Positions 19,180 to 27,421 are shown, counted from the stretch's first letter. The stretch is DNA of 64,000 bases from JAGIBJ01 sp032119795 (GCA_032119795.1 JAUMFO010000003.1:147435-211434); one strand, 5' to 3'. The notes: a model not told the origin generated them from the sequence alone. Program-made: numbers and translations.

Positions 19180-20289
19180 CTAGACGTCGAGGCGAAGCGG
19201 CATCACGAGATACGTGAAGGCCGAGTCGTCGGTGGCTTCGAGGACCATCGGACGGACCGGGTTGATCAGCCGCAGGCGAACCGTGTCGGTGGAGACGTTC
19301 TCCAGACCGGCGCGGAGGTAGTCCGGGTTGAAGCCGATCTCGAGCTCCTCGCCATGCCACGGCGCCGGAATCGACTCCGAGGCCTCGCCGACGTCTTGCG
19401 TCTGCGCGGCGATGAGCAGCTCACCCTCGGTGAACTTCAGGCGCAGACGGGCGGACTTCTGGGCCAGCAGCGAGACGCGGCGCAGGGCCTGGGCGAGCTC
19501 GTCGGTGGAGATGATCACCTCGCTGGTGAAGTTCTCCTGCAGCAGCTGGCGGTAGTTCGGGAACTGGCCGTCGAGCAGGCGGGAGACGAGGGTCGTCCCT
19601 TCCCAGCGCACGATGATGCGGCTCTCGTGGCGGCGCAGCTCGATCTGGGCGTCGTCCGGCACGTTCGCTTTGGCGATCTCTCCGAGCGCGCGGTGCGGGA
19701 CGGTGGCCTCGAGGCCCTCGCCACCGATCGCCGTGTCGAGCTTGGTCTCCTTGACGGCGAGGCGGTAGGCGTCGGTCGCGACCATCCGCAGCTCGCTGCC
19801 GGTCGCGCTCACGAGCACGCCCGTCAGGATCAGGCGGGTTGCGTCGCGGGCCGCGGCGCGCTCGACCTTGGCGATCGTGTCGCGCAGCGCGCCAGCGGAG
19901 AGCTGGACCGGGTCTTCGCCTTCGAGCGGCGGCAGCGGCGGGACGTCGTCGTCGCGCAGCGCGCGGAGCTTGAAGGTGGCCGAGCCGGAGCTGACGGTCA
20001 CGAAACCGGACTCCTCGCTCGTGAGCTCAACGGTCGGGGCCGGCAACGAGCGGGCGACGTCGAGGAGCAGCTTGCCAGGCAGCGCGATGGAGCCGGAGCC
20101 TCCGACGGTGGCAGGAAGCTCGGTGCGGATCGCGAGATCGGCATCGACGGCCTCGAGGGCGACGCTCCCGGATTGGGCGACGACGCGGACGCCGGCGATC
20201 GGCTGCATCGCGCTTCGCCCACTGGCGACACGGGACACAGCAGTGAGGCGCTCGACGAGGTCGGCGGTCGTACAACTGATCGAGATCAC
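19180..20289 (-). CDS. dnaN: DNA polymerase III beta sliding clamp
   Basis: The processivity clamp. From the GTG at 20289 it is 369 residues with the three repeated clamp domains; features include ATDAYRLAVKE, the GQFPNYRQLL segment and the C-terminal SAFTYLVMPLRLDV that forms the peptide-binding pocket. I chose the GTG at 20289 because it places VISISCTTADLVERL at the N-terminus as in other clamps; the frame continues open upstream to 20364 but would run into the probable origin. No clear Shine-Dalgarno precedes it. Confidence 0.96.
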   Translation of the reverse strand: MISISCTTADLVERLTAVSRVASGRSAMQPIAGVRVVAQSGSVALEAVDADLAIRTELPATVGGSGSIALPGKLLLDVARSLPAPTVELTSEESGFVTVSSGSATFKLRALRDDDVPPLPPLEGEDPVQLSAGALRDTIAKVERAAARDATRLILTGVLVSATGSELRMVATDAYRLAVKETKLDTAIGGEGLEATVPHRALGEIAKANVPDDAQIELRRHESRIIVRWEGTTLVSRLLDGQFPNYRQLLQENFTSEVIISTDELAQALRRVSLLAQKSARLRLKFTEGELLIAAQTQDVGEASESIPAPWHGEELEIGFNPDYLRAGLENVSTDTVRLRLINPVRPMVLEATDDSAFTYLVMPLRLDV

Positions 20290-20333
20290 GTGAGAGAAGT
20301 GGGGAGTCTTTGAAGTAGTAGGGCTGTGGAGCG

Positions 20334-20342
20334 TGTGGACAA
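20334..20342 (-). promoter_or_regulatory. DnaA box TTGTCCACA
   Basis: Matches the high-GC actinobacterial DnaA box; the strongest of the sites in the dnaA-dnaN gap. Confidence 0.65.
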
Positions 20343-20449
20343 GTCCCGAAAGACCAGGTTCCACCGGGACGGCTCAGCCGTGAGCGCTGTGGATGGCGCG
20401 CGGGCCCGAGTCTCGCATGGTCATCGGCGGGGCGCTACCTCGCCTGAGC

Positions 20450-20458
20450 TGTGGACAG
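20450..20458 (-). promoter_or_regulatory. DnaA-box-like site CTGTCCACA
   Basis: Two mismatches to TTATCCACA, same orientation as the site at 20334-20342 and 43 bases before the end of dnaA. Confidence 0.5.
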
Positions 20459-20493
20459 ATGCGCGAGGCTGCTGGATCCCGCAGCGAGCGGGT

Positions 20494-21960
20494 TTACCGG
20501 AGTTTGGAGACGAGCCCGGAGACCTGCTCGTGGACGGTCGGATCGCGGTCGATCTGCTCGGTCACGCGAGTAACGGCGTGCATCACCGTGGTGTGGTCGC
20601 GGCGGTTGAATGCGCGGGCGATCGTCGGCAGCGACGCCTGCGTGTGGTGGCGCGCCAGATACATCGCAACCTGCCGGGGCCAGGAGATTGCGGCCGCGCG
20701 GGACGGGCCGATCAGCGTGTCGTGGTCGATCTCGAACTCCGCGCACACGAGGTCCTGCACGCGCCGGATCGTGGGCCGCTCGACGTGGCTCTTGTGCTTC
20801 TGCGGGTAGAGCCGGCGGACGACGTCATCGACGAGTGCCTGGTCGAGCACCCGGCCGGTGAGCGTGCGGTAGGCGATCGTGGAAAGGATCGCGCCCTCAA
20901 GCGTGCGGATGCCGTCGGTGACTTTGTCTGCCAGGTGGGAAAGCTGGGCGCGTTCTTGCGGGGCTTCGAGCTCCTCGGCGGCGCGACGAGCCACGTAGAT
21001 TCGGCGCAGGGCGTCGTCCGGGCGCTCCAGATCGACGACGAGCCCCGAGGCGAACCGTGCGCGCAGGCGCTCGGAGAGGTCGCCGAGCTCAGCGGGCGGC
21101 TGGTCGCTGGTGAGGACGAGTTGGGCGCCGCTTCGCTCGAGGGCGTTGAAGGTGTGGAAGAACTCTTCCTCGGTCTTCTCTTTGCCGGCAAGGAACTGGA
21201 TGTCGTCGACGAGGAGCACGTCGACGCCGCGCAGCGCGTCCTTGAAATCGCCGATGCGGCGGTTCTTGAGGGCGCCGAGGAAGTCGGTCACGAACCGCTC
21301 ACTGGTGCAGAGGTGCACGTTCAGGTGCGGGGCGGTGGTCGCCACGTAGTTGGCGATCGCGTGCAGCAGGTGCGTCTTGCCGGTGCCGGGCGGGCCGCAG
21401 AGCAGCAGCGGGTTGAAGACGGTGGCGGGCAGCTCGGCGACCTGGAGGGCGGCGCCGTGCGCGAGGCGGTTGGAGTGGCCGATCACGAACGACTCAAAGG
21501 TCAGCGACGGGTCGATCGGGTCGCCGACATCGAGCGGCGGCAGGGGCTGGGGCTCGCCGGCGGTCACGAGACCGGCCCGGCGGTCGGCTGGATTGGCGGT
21601 CACGTAGCCCGCGGCCGGGAGTCCACTGCCCGGCTGGCCTGGCATGCGGTCGTGGGCATGCCACGTCGGTGGGGCCTCGGCGAGCTGCTGCGGGCTGGCC
21701 TCGATCCACGCGATCGCGTGCGCGAGGCCAGCCTCGCTGGCGATCTCCGTCAGCAGCGGAGTGCAGCGGTCGCGCGCCCAGCGGACGAGATGTGGCTCGC
21801 CGGCCAGCAGCAAGGTGCCGTCGGTGCAGTCGACGGGATGAAGGGGGTGCAGCCAGAGTTCCAGCGTGGTTTCGTCGACGCGCCCGCGTAGGCGATCGAG
21901 GATCAGTCGCCAGGCGGCGGTCGGGTCGGTGGAGGGCTGGTGGGAGGGGTGTTCGAGCAT
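20494..21960 (-). CDS. dnaA: Chromosomal replication initiator DnaA
   Basis: The origin-binding AAA+ initiator, 488 residues from the ATG at 21960. Domain I (about 10-75) begins WRLILDRLRGRV; a Pro-rich domain II follows; the AAA+ domain has Walker A GPPGTGKTH and Walker B VLLVDDIQFL; domain IV ends with the DNA-binding signature FNRRDHTTVMHA. An in-frame ATG at 22056 would add 32 residues unlike domain I, and a TAGGTT hexamer lies just downstream of that ATG, so I prefer 21960. Neither start has a good Shine-Dalgarno. Confidence 0.95.
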   Translation of the reverse strand: MLEHPSHQPSTDPTAAWRLILDRLRGRVDETTLELWLHPLHPVDCTDGTLLLAGEPHLVRWARDRCTPLLTEIASEAGLAHAIAWIEASPQQLAEAPPTWHAHDRMPGQPGSGLPAAGYVTANPADRRAGLVTAGEPQPLPPLDVGDPIDPSLTFESFVIGHSNRLAHGAALQVAELPATVFNPLLLCGPPGTGKTHLLHAIANYVATTAPHLNVHLCTSERFVTDFLGALKNRRIGDFKDALRGVDVLLVDDIQFLAGKEKTEEEFFHTFNALERSGAQLVLTSDQPPAELGDLSERLRARFASGLVVDLERPDDALRRIYVARRAAEELEAPQERAQLSHLADKVTDGIRTLEGAILSTIAYRTLTGRVLDQALVDDVVRRLYPQKHKSHVERPTIRRVQDLVCAEFEIDHDTLIGPSRAAAISWPRQVAMYLARHHTQASLPTIARAFNRRDHTTVMHAVTRVTEQIDRDPTVHEQVSGLVSKLR

Positions 21961-22194
21961 GCAGTCGGCGGCACCCGTCTGGGCGGGCGCGGCGTAGGGC
22001 AGATAGCGCGGCGACCCGGGAGGAGGGTCGATCGCGGAGAGAGCAGAACCTAGCATCGGCGCCTGGCTGAGAAGGCGCCTGCACAGGTGGCGATGCCGCT
22101 AGGCGCGTGTTTTTCTGCGCGAGATGCGCCTGGATGGGGAAGGGTTGTCCAGGCCAAATTTTCGGCCGGTGCGCCTGATAGGTGCTCCGTGCTC

Positions 22195-22200
22195 TACTCT
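22195..22200 (+). promoter_or_regulatory. -10 element of rpmH
   Basis: TACTCT lies nine bases before the rpmH ATG, implying a near-leaderless mRNA; no good -35 hexamer at 17 bases. Confidence 0.5.
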
Positions 22201-22209
22201 GGTTGGCCC

Positions 22210-22344
22210 ATGAAGCGCACCTACCAGCCAAAGAAGCGTAAGCGCGCACGTGCGCACGGATTCCGCAACCGTATGCAGAGCAAGGGCGGCCAGATGATTC
22301 TGAAGCGCCGCCGTGCCAAGGGCCGCAAGCGTCTGACCGTCTGA
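22210..22344 (+). CDS. rpmH: 50S ribosomal protein bL34
   Basis: The 44-residue bL34 protein of the large ribosomal subunit. MKRTYQPKKRKRARAHGF and the following RNRM and KRRRAKGRKRL are the family signature over the full length. It is the first gene of the rightward block, divergent from dnaA across the 250 bases between 21960 and 22210, the standard arrangement at bacterial origins. Confidence 0.98.
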   Translation: MKRTYQPKKRKRARAHGFRNRMQSKGGQMILKRRRAKGRKRLTV

Positions 22345-22420
22345 CGGGCCTCTCTGCTCCGCTCGCAGTTTGCGGCGGAGCCGTGCCCGTTCCTCCACTT
22401 CTGATTCTCTCGGCCTAGCC

Positions 22421-22882
22421 GTGGCGAGTAGCAGTGGAGCCCCCCGTCGCAAACGCGGCCGTCTGTCGCGCAGCGGGGACTTTGATCGTGTCTACCGTCA
22501 AGGCCGCTCCACGGGCGGCCGCGAGTTCGTCGTACACGTATTCCCGCGTGAGGCATCGCTCGACGCCCCTCGCGTCGGCCTGTCCGTCAGCAAGAAGGTC
22601 GGCGACGCCGTCACGCGGAACCGCATCAAGCGGGTGCTGCGCGAGTCCGTCTCCGCCCTCGAAGGCGATCTCGCCGCCGGCAGCGATCTCGTGATCACGG
22701 CCCGCGCGGACTCCGTAGCCCTCGACGAGCGCGAAGGGCAGGCTGGCGTGCAGCGCGAGCTGCGCTCCCTGCTCTCGCGGACGTCGGCCTGGGCCGGAAG
22801 CTCCGCACCGCCGCCGGCCGCTGAGCCATCGGCCGAGATTGCACCGGATGCCAAGTCTGAGGCCGGCGATGGCCAAGACTGA
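22421..22882 (+). CDS. rnpA: Ribonuclease P protein component
   Basis: The protein subunit of RNase P, which matures tRNA 5' ends. The 153-residue product has the RNase P fold with the central RNR signature in KKVGDAVTRNRIKRVLRE and the N-terminal RLSRSGDFDRVYRQGRS segment. GTG at 22421 is preferred; TTG at 22370 in the same frame would add a non-conserved leader. The C-terminal about 35 residues are an acidic Pro/Ala tail beyond the family's usual about 115-125 residues. Its end overlaps yidD by 14 bases. Confidence 0.95.
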   Translation: MASSSGAPRRKRGRLSRSGDFDRVYRQGRSTGGREFVVHVFPREASLDAPRVGLSVSKKVGDAVTRNRIKRVLRESVSALEGDLAAGSDLVITARADSVALDEREGQAGVQRELRSLLSRTSAWAGSSAPPPAAEPSAEIAPDAKSEAGDGQD

Positions 22883-23210
22883 TCACCCGCACGTCCACGC
22901 GCCCGCGCGCGATGCGTCGCTCACGTGGGGCAACCGCGACCGGTCGCTCGGCCGGCGAATCGCCCTCACGCCCGTCTTTACCTACCGCCGCATCCTCTCC
23001 CCGATGCTCGGCGCCAACTGCCGGTTTGAACCCAGCTGCTCGGCCTATGCGGTCCAAGCCGTTGACCGGTTCGGCATACTCCGCGGTCTGGTGCTCGCTG
23101 CCTGGCGAGTCGCACGCTGCAATCCCTTCGGTGGGCAAGGCGTCGACCTCCCCGAGGACCAACGAATCTTTCCCCTTTCCGCACGTCTCAAGCGAGCACC
23201 CCAAGCATGA
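22869..23210 (+). CDS. yidD: Membrane protein insertion efficiency factor YidD
   Basis: A 113-residue YidD protein that assists YidC-dependent membrane insertion. The conserved core includes YRRILSPMLGANCRFEPSCSAYAVQAV and the later RVARCNPFGGQGVD with the cysteines typical of the family. An N-terminal His-rich extension of about 38 residues precedes it. The ATG at 22869 lies inside rnpA and the stop overlaps yidC in ATGA. Confidence 0.95.
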   Translation: MAKTDHPHVHAPARDASLTWGNRDRSLGRRIALTPVFTYRRILSPMLGANCRFEPSCSAYAVQAVDRFGILRGLVLAAWRVARCNPFGGQGVDLPEDQRIFPLSARLKRAPQA

Positions 23211-24073
23211 CCGACGGTTCCGTAGTCGCCGCGAACATCCTGCAGCCACTGATCGACGTGTTCGAGGAGCTGCTCGTATTGCTCCACGGCATCACGGCCT
23301 CTTGGGGCCTGGCAATCATCGCGCTCACGCTCGTGATCCGAACGGTGCTCCTACCGCTCGCGGTGGTCCAGTACAAGTCGATGAAGGGCATGGCTGCCCT
23401 GGGCCCCAAGATCAAGGAGCTGCAGGCCAAATACCCGGACGACCCGCAAAAGCTCATGCAAGAGCAGCGGAAGATGATGTCGGAGTCCGGCGTGAACCCG
23501 GCTGCTGGCTGCTTGCCGCTCTTGCTGCAAGCCCCCGTGTTCATCGCGCTGTTCTACATGCTTCAGAAGGACCTGAAGACCGACATTTGCGGCATTCCGA
23601 TCGACACGCCGGACATCAAGAGCATCACCTGCAGCACATGGCCGCCGCAGCCGGGATTCCCCGACGGTGCCGAGCAGTTCCTGTTCATTCCGGACCTCAC
23701 CGCGAAGGGCACCGGCTGGGTTCTGGCCACGCTCCTGGTGCTCTACGTGGGCTCCCAGCTCCTGTCGACGCTCCTGATGCCGTCGACCGTCACGGGTCTG
23801 CAGCGCAACATCTTCTACGCGCTCCCGTTCCTGTTCGTGCCGTTCATCCTGAGCTTCCCGACGGGCCTGCTCGTCTACTGGATCACGACCAACCTCTACA
23901 CCGTCGTGCAGCAGGTGGCCCTGCGCCGGATCTACGGCGCGCCGGGGGTCAGCACCGGCGACGATCCGCTGAGCATCGTGGAAGGCGCCATCGTTGAGGT
24001 GGCCGAGCTGCGGGGTAATGTCGGCCCGTCGGAGCGTCCGACGAAGCGCAAGCGCACGGGGAAGCGGCGATGA
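23207..24073 (+). CDS. yidC: Membrane protein insertase YidC
   Basis: The Oxa1/YidC insertase, 288 residues, of the Gram-positive five-helix type. Hydrophobic segments lie near residues 15-50, 105-125, 175-195 and 205-240; the hydrophilic-groove arginine is in TLVIRTVLLPL, and the coiled cytoplasmic hairpin KIKELQAKYPDDPQKLMQEQRKMM is typical. It has no lipoprotein signal. The basic tail ends PTKRKRTGKRR. Coupled by four-base overlaps to yidD before and jag after. Confidence 0.96.
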   Translation: MTDGSVVAANILQPLIDVFEELLVLLHGITASWGLAIIALTLVIRTVLLPLAVVQYKSMKGMAALGPKIKELQAKYPDDPQKLMQEQRKMMSESGVNPAAGCLPLLLQAPVFIALFYMLQKDLKTDICGIPIDTPDIKSITCSTWPPQPGFPDGAEQFLFIPDLTAKGTGWVLATLLVLYVGSQLLSTLLMPSTVTGLQRNIFYALPFLFVPFILSFPTGLLVYWITTNLYTVVQQVALRRIYGAPGVSTGDDPLSIVEGAIVEVAELRGNVGPSERPTKRKRTGKRR

Positions 24074-24585
24074 ACGAGCAGCGAAGAACTGGACCCAGCA
24101 GCGAGCCGGCCGATCCCGCAGGGATCGAGGCCGTCCGTAGCCTGGTGGAGGGTGTCGCTCGGGCGCTCGGGATCGACGAGGATGTCGTCGCCGAGCAGCG
24201 CGAAGAGGAGCTCCACGTCTCCGTGCAGGGCAAGGACCTTGGGCTCCTGATCGGCCGCCACGGCCAGACGCTCGAAGCACTCCAGCACCTCGCCCAGCGC
24301 ATCGCCCTCGATCACGAGGCGCATGTGCGCGTCATCGTCGACGCCGAGGGCTACCGCGAGCGTCGGCGCGAGGCGATCGAGGCGCAGGTCAACCGCCTGA
24401 CGGCCCGCGCACTGCAGCGCAGCGAGGCGTGCCCGCTTGAGCCGATGACGAGCAGCGAGCGCCGTTACGTCCACGAGATGGTTCGAGACATCGAAGGCGT
24501 GGAGTCCTACAGCGAAGGCCAGGAGCCCGATCGCCACGCGGTTATCGCTCCTGAGGGCACGGCGCCCCCCGGCGCCTCGCAGTGA
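24070..24585 (+). CDS. khpB: Jag/KhpB RNA-binding protein (KH and R3H domains)
   Basis: A 171-residue RNA-binding protein. A KH domain (about residues 45-110) holds the GLLIGRHGQTLEALQHL motif, followed by an R3H domain with SSERRYVHEMVRD. Homologues (Jag, SpoIIIJ-associated) bind RNA and influence cell division and envelope growth; the usual N-terminal Jag domain is absent here, as in other actinobacteria. ATGA overlap with yidC and a GTGA overlap with rsmG place it in one translationally coupled chain. Confidence 0.92.
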   Translation: MNEQRRTGPSSEPADPAGIEAVRSLVEGVARALGIDEDVVAEQREEELHVSVQGKDLGLLIGRHGQTLEALQHLAQRIALDHEAHVRVIVDAEGYRERRREAIEAQVNRLTARALQRSEACPLEPMTSSERRYVHEMVRDIEGVESYSEGQEPDRHAVIAPEGTAPPGASQ

Positions 24586-25295
24586 GTCGCGCCGAGGCGC
24601 GCCTGGCCGAACTGGCCGCGCGCTTCGAACTCAGCGACGAAGCCGTCGCCCACGGGCGGCGGCTCCTCGAACTCTGGGAGACCGACGAACTCGCGTCGAC
24701 GCGCGTGACCGACGCCGCGGACGCCGTCGATCAGCACCTCGCTGACTCGTGGGTGGCGCTCGACCTGCCGGTGGTCCGCGCTGCGCGCCGCGCGGCGGAC
24801 CTGGGTACCGGGGCCGGGATTCCAGCGCTCCCGCTGGTCGTCGCGCTGCCCGACCTTCGCATGGCGCTCGTCGAGTCCGTTGGGCGCCGGACCGTGTTCC
24901 TGGAACGCGCAATCGAAGAGTGCGAGCTCGGCGATCGAACGGAGATTGTCGCGGAGCGCGCCGAGGGCTGGCCCGAAGGTATCGGCGTGCATGACCTCAT
25001 CACCAGCCGGGCGCTCGCGACCCTCGACGTGGTGCTGGAGTACTCCGCGCCACTACTCGAGATCGGCGGCGTGTCGGTCGCTTGGAAAGGCGCACTTTCC
25101 GATCAGGAGCGCGCTGGCGGCTACAAGGCTGCTGAAGCGCTCGGCATGGAGATCGTCGACGAGATCCGCGTTGAGCCGTTCCAAGGGGCCAAAGAGCGAC
25201 GGCTCGTGGTGGCCCAAAAAGTCGCGGTGACGCCGGACCGCTTCCCTCGGCGTGCGGGGATGGCCAAGAAGAAGCCTTTGGGGTCTGAGCGGTAG
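24582..25295 (+). CDS. rsmG: 16S rRNA (guanine-N7) methyltransferase RsmG
   Basis: Methylates G527 of 16S rRNA. The 237-residue protein has the family's N-terminal helix, HLADSWVAL, the SAM-binding motif ADLGTGAGIPALPL (about residues 70-84) and a C-terminal VAWKG segment. The start is GTG at 24582, overlapping the jag stop. It ends the rnpA-to-rsmG chain; after it comes a palindromic intergenic element and the par region, the usual position of gidB beside parA. Confidence 0.94.
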   Translation: MSRAEARLAELAARFELSDEAVAHGRRLLELWETDELASTRVTDAADAVDQHLADSWVALDLPVVRAARRAADLGTGAGIPALPLVVALPDLRMALVESVGRRTVFLERAIEECELGDRTEIVAERAEGWPEGIGVHDLITSRALATLDVVLEYSAPLLEIGGVSVAWKGALSDQERAGGYKAAEALGMEIVDEIRVEPFQGAKERRLVVAQKVAVTPDRFPRRAGMAKKKPLGSER

Positions 25296-25311
25296 GACCT
25301 TCCGCGGGCTG

Positions 25312-25407
25312 GTGGTCGAGGCGGGTGGAGCCTTCGGTCTCGCTCGTCGCTGGCGGCCAGCGGCCTTGCTCCTAACGCTCGCCTACGGCTCCACCCGCCT
25401 CGACCAC
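25312..25407. repeat. Perfect 21-bp inverted repeat with nested palindrome
   Basis: Arms 25312-25332 and 25387-25407 are exact reverse complements (core GTCGAGGCGGGTGGAGCC), separated by 54 bases that contain the smaller palindrome GCTGGCGGCCAGC. It starts 17 bases after rsmG, so it may act as a terminator, but the size and spacing look more like a dispersed palindromic element. Confidence 0.7.
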
Positions 25408-25497
25408 GCTGACGGGTTGGTCCTAGCGCTCAGGCCCTCTCCGGCGCGTCTTCGCGATCCCTGCGGTGCCTTGGGGGTCGGTCCGGCTCTCGCGGGC

Positions 25498-25533
25498 TGG
25501 GGTGGTTGGGGTTGGTTGGGGTTGGTTGGGGTG
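25498..25533 (+). repeat. G-rich tandem tract
   Basis: About three copies of a 10-base unit TTGGTTGGGG run in tandem, with four or more GGGG tracts that could form a G-quadruplex. The rest of 25296-25598 shows no protein-like frame. Confidence 0.6.
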
Positions 25534-25580
25534 CCGCGCGACTGGATGAGGCGCGGTTTTGGGCAGGGCTCCGATTGGGG

Positions 25581-25596
25581 TGTTTCACGTGAAACG
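25581..25596. promoter_or_regulatory. parS site 1
   Basis: TGTTTCACGTGAAACG, containing the perfect 14-base palindrome GTTTCACGTGAAAC bound by ParB/Spo0J; immediately beside the stop of the gene at 25599. Confidence 0.95.
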
Positions 25597-25598
25597 GG

Positions 25599-26045
25599 CT
25601 ATTTGGGGGTCTGGTCGATGAGGGGTGGGACGGTGTAGCGAGTGAACTCGTTCAGGCGGCTGGTGCGGACGAGGTCCGCGAGGTCGCTGGCGGCGAGGGT
25701 CTCGTCGTGCCGGACGGGTGAGCCGGCGAACGTTGCGCGGAAGGTGAAGCCTTCTGGGAAGTGGTGGCCGAGGATCTCGATGGTGGCTGCGATGCGGTGG
25801 CTGGCCTCCGCACGCATCACGAGGGAGTCGGCGTCGCGCTCGGCCTCAATGGCCAGCGCCGGGCCGCCGGATTCGATGGGGAGTTCGACGACGGTGGGGT
25901 AGGCCTTCTCGATGCCGAACCAGCGCTTCTCCACCCGGCCCGGGACAAGGTGCAGTGGCCAGGCGTTGCGGTCGGCTGCGTCCTGGGCTGCCGCCTCAGC
26001 TCGCTGGGTCGTCAGCGACGGCAGCTCGAGGTCGAACATGAACAT
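25599..26045 (-). CDS. Hypothetical protein
   Basis: A 148-residue soluble protein without a recognised family. It begins MFMFDLELPSL; a TAGCCT hexamer is 13 bases upstream of the ATG at 26045 and a second ATG is two codons in. The sequence reads as one alpha/beta domain with several beta-strand stretches (YPTVVELPIES, GFTFRATFAG). Codon use matches its neighbours, so it is probably real. It lies between two parS sites and convergent with rsmG. Confidence 0.65.
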   Translation of the reverse strand: MFMFDLELPSLTTQRAEAAAQDAADRNAWPLHLVPGRVEKRWFGIEKAYPTVVELPIESGGPALAIEAERDADSLVMRAEASHRIAATIEILGHHFPEGFTFRATFAGSPVRHDETLAASDLADLVRTSRLNEFTRYTVPPLIDQTPK

Positions 26046-26144
26046 CGTCACTGGGACGAGGCTAGTCGCCGCACCAGACCGCCGCCAGGAGCGATCGATC
26101 CTCCGGTCGCCATGCCCGCCGAGGACGGCTAGGTTTGGACGGCG

Positions 26145-26759
26145 ATGAGCATCGTCATTGATCTGAACGGTCTGGGAATCAGCGAGTCCGACGGCCATCG
26201 GATCACCAACCAACTCCGCGCGATGTGGCTTGGTGCCGAGCCACCACACGCGCTCCGGCTCACGCCGCTGGAGCTCGCCGCGATGGAGAGGGACGTGGGA
26301 CTCCGGGCCGCCTGCGACACCACCACCGGGGGTGTTTCACGTGAAACGCAACCACGTCAGCCAGACGGGGATCGTCTGCTGCCCTTTGAGCTCGCGGACC
26401 CTGGGCCGCTACGCGATCAACTGGTGGGCGCGGTGCTCACCGGTGAGAAGACCGCGACGTCGTCGCTGCTCGCGCAGTACCACGACGAGCCGCTTCCTCG
26501 CGTCGGGGAACGCTTCCGGGTGATCGACTCAACTGGGACTGATGTCGCCGTGGTCGAGACGACGCAGGTGCGCATCACCCGACTCACTGGGGTGGAGGCT
26601 CAGGTGGCCATCGACGAGGGCGAGGGCTTCGCCGGCGCAGAACACTGGCGGAGGGCCCACGAGGAGTTCTGGACGCACGATCCTGAGATCTTCGCGCTGG
26701 GCATCGAGCTGAGCGACGAGACCCTGGTCGTCGTGGAGTGGTTCCGGCTCGTCTCGTAG
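26145..26759 (+). CDS. ASCH-domain protein with a parS site in its coding sequence
   Basis: A 204-residue protein. The C-terminal part (about 75-204) is an ASCH domain (LVGAVLTGEKTATSSLL, RVGERFRVID, VRITRLTGVEAQVAIDEGEGF), a PUA-like RNA-binding fold found in putative RNA-processing or amidohydrolase-like proteins such as YqfB. The first about 55 residues form a separate segment I do not recognise. The linker encodes VSRET directly from a parS site. TAGGTT (26131-26136) is eight bases before the ATG, suggesting a leaderless message. Confidence 0.8.
   Translation: MSIVIDLNGLGISESDGHRITNQLRAMWLGAEPPHALRLTPLELAAMERDVGLRAACDTTTGGVSRETQPRQPDGDRLLPFELADPGPLRDQLVGAVLTGEKTATSSLLAQYHDEPLPRVGERFRVIDSTGTDVAVVETTQVRITRLTGVEAQVAIDEGEGFAGAEHWRRAHEEFWTHDPEIFALGIELSDETLVVVEWFRLVS
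26333..26348. promoter_or_regulatory. parS site 2, inside a coding sequence
   Basis: TGTTTCACGTGAAACG, perfect core palindrome, within the linker of the ASCH-domain gene. Confidence 0.95.
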
Positions 26760-26792
26760 CCAGCGGGCCGCCGCGCCGCCGCCGCGATGCGG

Positions 26793-27269
26793 CTACTGGA
26801 GATCGGAGGCGAGCAAGTCCATGAAGACGGCGTCTCGGAAGACTCCGGTCGGACCCCGCTCGGCCTGCCGCAAGATCCCCACGCGCTGGAAGCCGACGGC
26901 TAGGTAGCAGTGGACGGCGGCGGTGTTGTCTACCGCCGGATCGATGGTGAATCGGTGATGCCCGCGCGCGATGAAGTAGTCGATCGCGAGACGCAGCGCG
27001 CGGCGGCCGTAGCCGCGCCCGTGCCAGTCGACGCCGAGCATGATGTCGAAGGCGACCTCTGGGTACATCGGCTCGGTCTCCTCGTGGCACTCCAGGATGC
27101 CCGCGATCTGCCCCTCGATCTCGATGGTCCAGGCGCCGACGATCTCGTCCGTGATGCTGGCGAGGTCGTTGTCTCCCCACCACTCGGAGATGGACGGGTG
27201 GGCCAAGAGCACAAGGAGTGGGGCGGCGTCCGGGGGACGAGATGGGCGCAGGACGAGTCCGTCACCCAT
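26793..27269 (-). CDS. GNAT-family N-acetyltransferase
   Basis: A 158-residue acetyltransferase. The GNAT fold is shown by the N-terminal LVLRPSRPPDAAPLLVLL, the acetyl-CoA loop GVDWHGRGYGRRALRLAIDYF and the C-terminal NTAAVHCYLAVGFQRVGI. The overall pattern is like aminoglycoside 6'-N-acetyltransferase/RimJ-type members acting on small amines, but the substrate cannot be deduced. The start is uncertain: ATG at 27269 matches the usual GNAT start; ATG at 27311 would add 14 residues. It diverges from parA with two parS sites between. Confidence 0.85.
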   Translation of the reverse strand: MGDGLVLRPSRPPDAAPLLVLLAHPSISEWWGDNDLASITDEIVGAWTIEIEGQIAGILECHEETEPMYPEVAFDIMLGVDWHGRGYGRRALRLAIDYFIARGHHRFTIDPAVDNTAAVHCYLAVGFQRVGILRQAERGPTGVFRDAVFMDLLASDLQ

Positions 27270-27421
27270 GCCGCTCGTGAGCGTTTGGAGCGGGTGAGCG
27301 GCGGGCGACATTCGGTGGGTGGTGGACGGAGGGAGGGGAGTGCAGCGGCGTAAGGCGAGGACCCGGGCGGGGCGTACTCCCACGGAGGCCGATCTACCTG
27401 GGGTCTGCCTCGTGGCCCGAG

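Larger units (their letters stand above)
20290..20493. other. Probable replication origin (oriC)
   Basis: The 204-bp gap between dnaN and dnaA carries DnaA-box-like sites in one orientation: TTGTCCACA on the minus strand at 20342-20334 (one mismatch to TTATCCACA), a weaker CCATCCACA at 20396-20388 and CTGTCCACA at 20458-20450, with a further degenerate TGTGGAGCG at 20325. The relatively AT-rich stretch 20306-20320 could help unwinding, but there is no strong AT-rich element. Genes for dnaA, dnaN, recF and gyrase run leftward and rpmH to rsmG rightward, as around a chromosomal origin. Confidence 0.65.
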
